This document shows, one piece after another, positions 25,499-25,537 of a stretch of DNA of 25,537 nt. Position 1 is the first letter of the stretch. Every line of letters begins with the position of its first letter. Position numbers and translations under genes: made by a program. The notes beneath the pieces are model-generated. The model saw only the letters and a program-made list of their open reading frames with translations. It made no database searches and had not been told where the DNA came from. The DNA is from JAVBQJ01 sp031549115 (GTDB lineage: Bacteria > Verrucomicrobiota > Lentisphaeria > Victivallales > Victivallaceae), in the NCBI GenBank assembly GCA_031549115.1, contig JAVBQJ010000055.1, positions 1 through 25,537 of the forward strand. Direction: 5' to 3'.

Positions 25499-25537
25499 AT
25501 GCAGAGAAAAGGTAACACGATCAGTCGGAAAAGTCAA
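25499..25537 (+). CDS. Start of an unidentified gene, cut by the window end
   Basis: Thirteen codons are visible (MQRKGNTISRKSQ). The start is supported by a near-perfect Shine-Dalgarno AAAGGAGG seven bases upstream, inside a hairpin. The peptide is basic and its GNTISRK recalls the GGTISKNK of the decayed recombinase-like fragment upstream, so a related recombinase or other mobile-element gene is possible. Too little is present to assign a function. Confidence 0.5.
   Translation, partial: MQRKGNTISRKSQ

Overview
The window reads as chromosome of a GC-rich bacterium of the Lentisphaerota/Victivallaceae type or a close PVC relative. This is inferred from a combination of features: a PEP-CTERM-like sorted protein, a small GH29 fucosidase, an H-X9-DG type prepilin-like protein, a likely DUF4838-type C-terminal fragment and a Stn-type flavin-based electron-bifurcation operon. 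I cannot name a species. Coding density is high, and most genes are ordinary housekeeping genes with good sigma70-type promoters.

Layout. 1-3381: carB (minus strand) with its promoter and a very long 3' hairpin. 3382-4471: an AT-rich intergenic region, then a secreted PEP-CTERM-like protein with its own promoter and terminator. 4493-8179: a 750-residue ankyrin-repeat protein and a GH29 alpha-L-fucosidase, closed by a 29-bp-stem hairpin shared with the convergent operon that follows. 8189-12774 (minus): a three-gene NuoE / NuoF / GltD-like operon resembling the Sporomusa-type (Stn) electron-bifurcating transhydrogenase. 12790-17636 (minus): a tight five-gene operon, DksA/TraR-like, lspA, miaA, a HEPN-like membrane protein and a U32 (RlhA-like) protein, with overlapping genes. 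17665-20413 (plus): a TPR lipoprotein and dnaG. 20423-21323 (minus): recO and tatA. 21333-23083 (plus): thrC and a STAS anti-anti-sigma protein, transcribed divergently from recO. 23135-23326 (minus): a tiny membrane protein.

23392-24768 is the most unusual part. A promoter is followed by a compact cobalamin-riboswitch-like RNA with a 9-bp closing P1 helix and a recognisable but altered B12 box. Next comes a ~270-bp element bounded by 30-bp inverted repeats (one mismatch). Its interior folds into two further long imperfect hairpins, so the whole element forms a three-way junction. A 7-bp direct repeat flanks it. Removing the element would join the riboswitch directly to the leader and ribosome binding site of a prepilin-like H-X9-DG gene. 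I interpret it as a small palindromic mobile (MITE-like) element or structured RNA inserted between a riboswitch and its gene.

From about 25134 the composition turns AT-rich. A GC-rich minus-strand gene is cut off there. It is followed by a decayed fragment resembling the N-terminus of a tyrosine recombinase, then by a perfect Shine-Dalgarno buried in a hairpin that drives an ORF running off the window. This looks like the edge of an inserted element.
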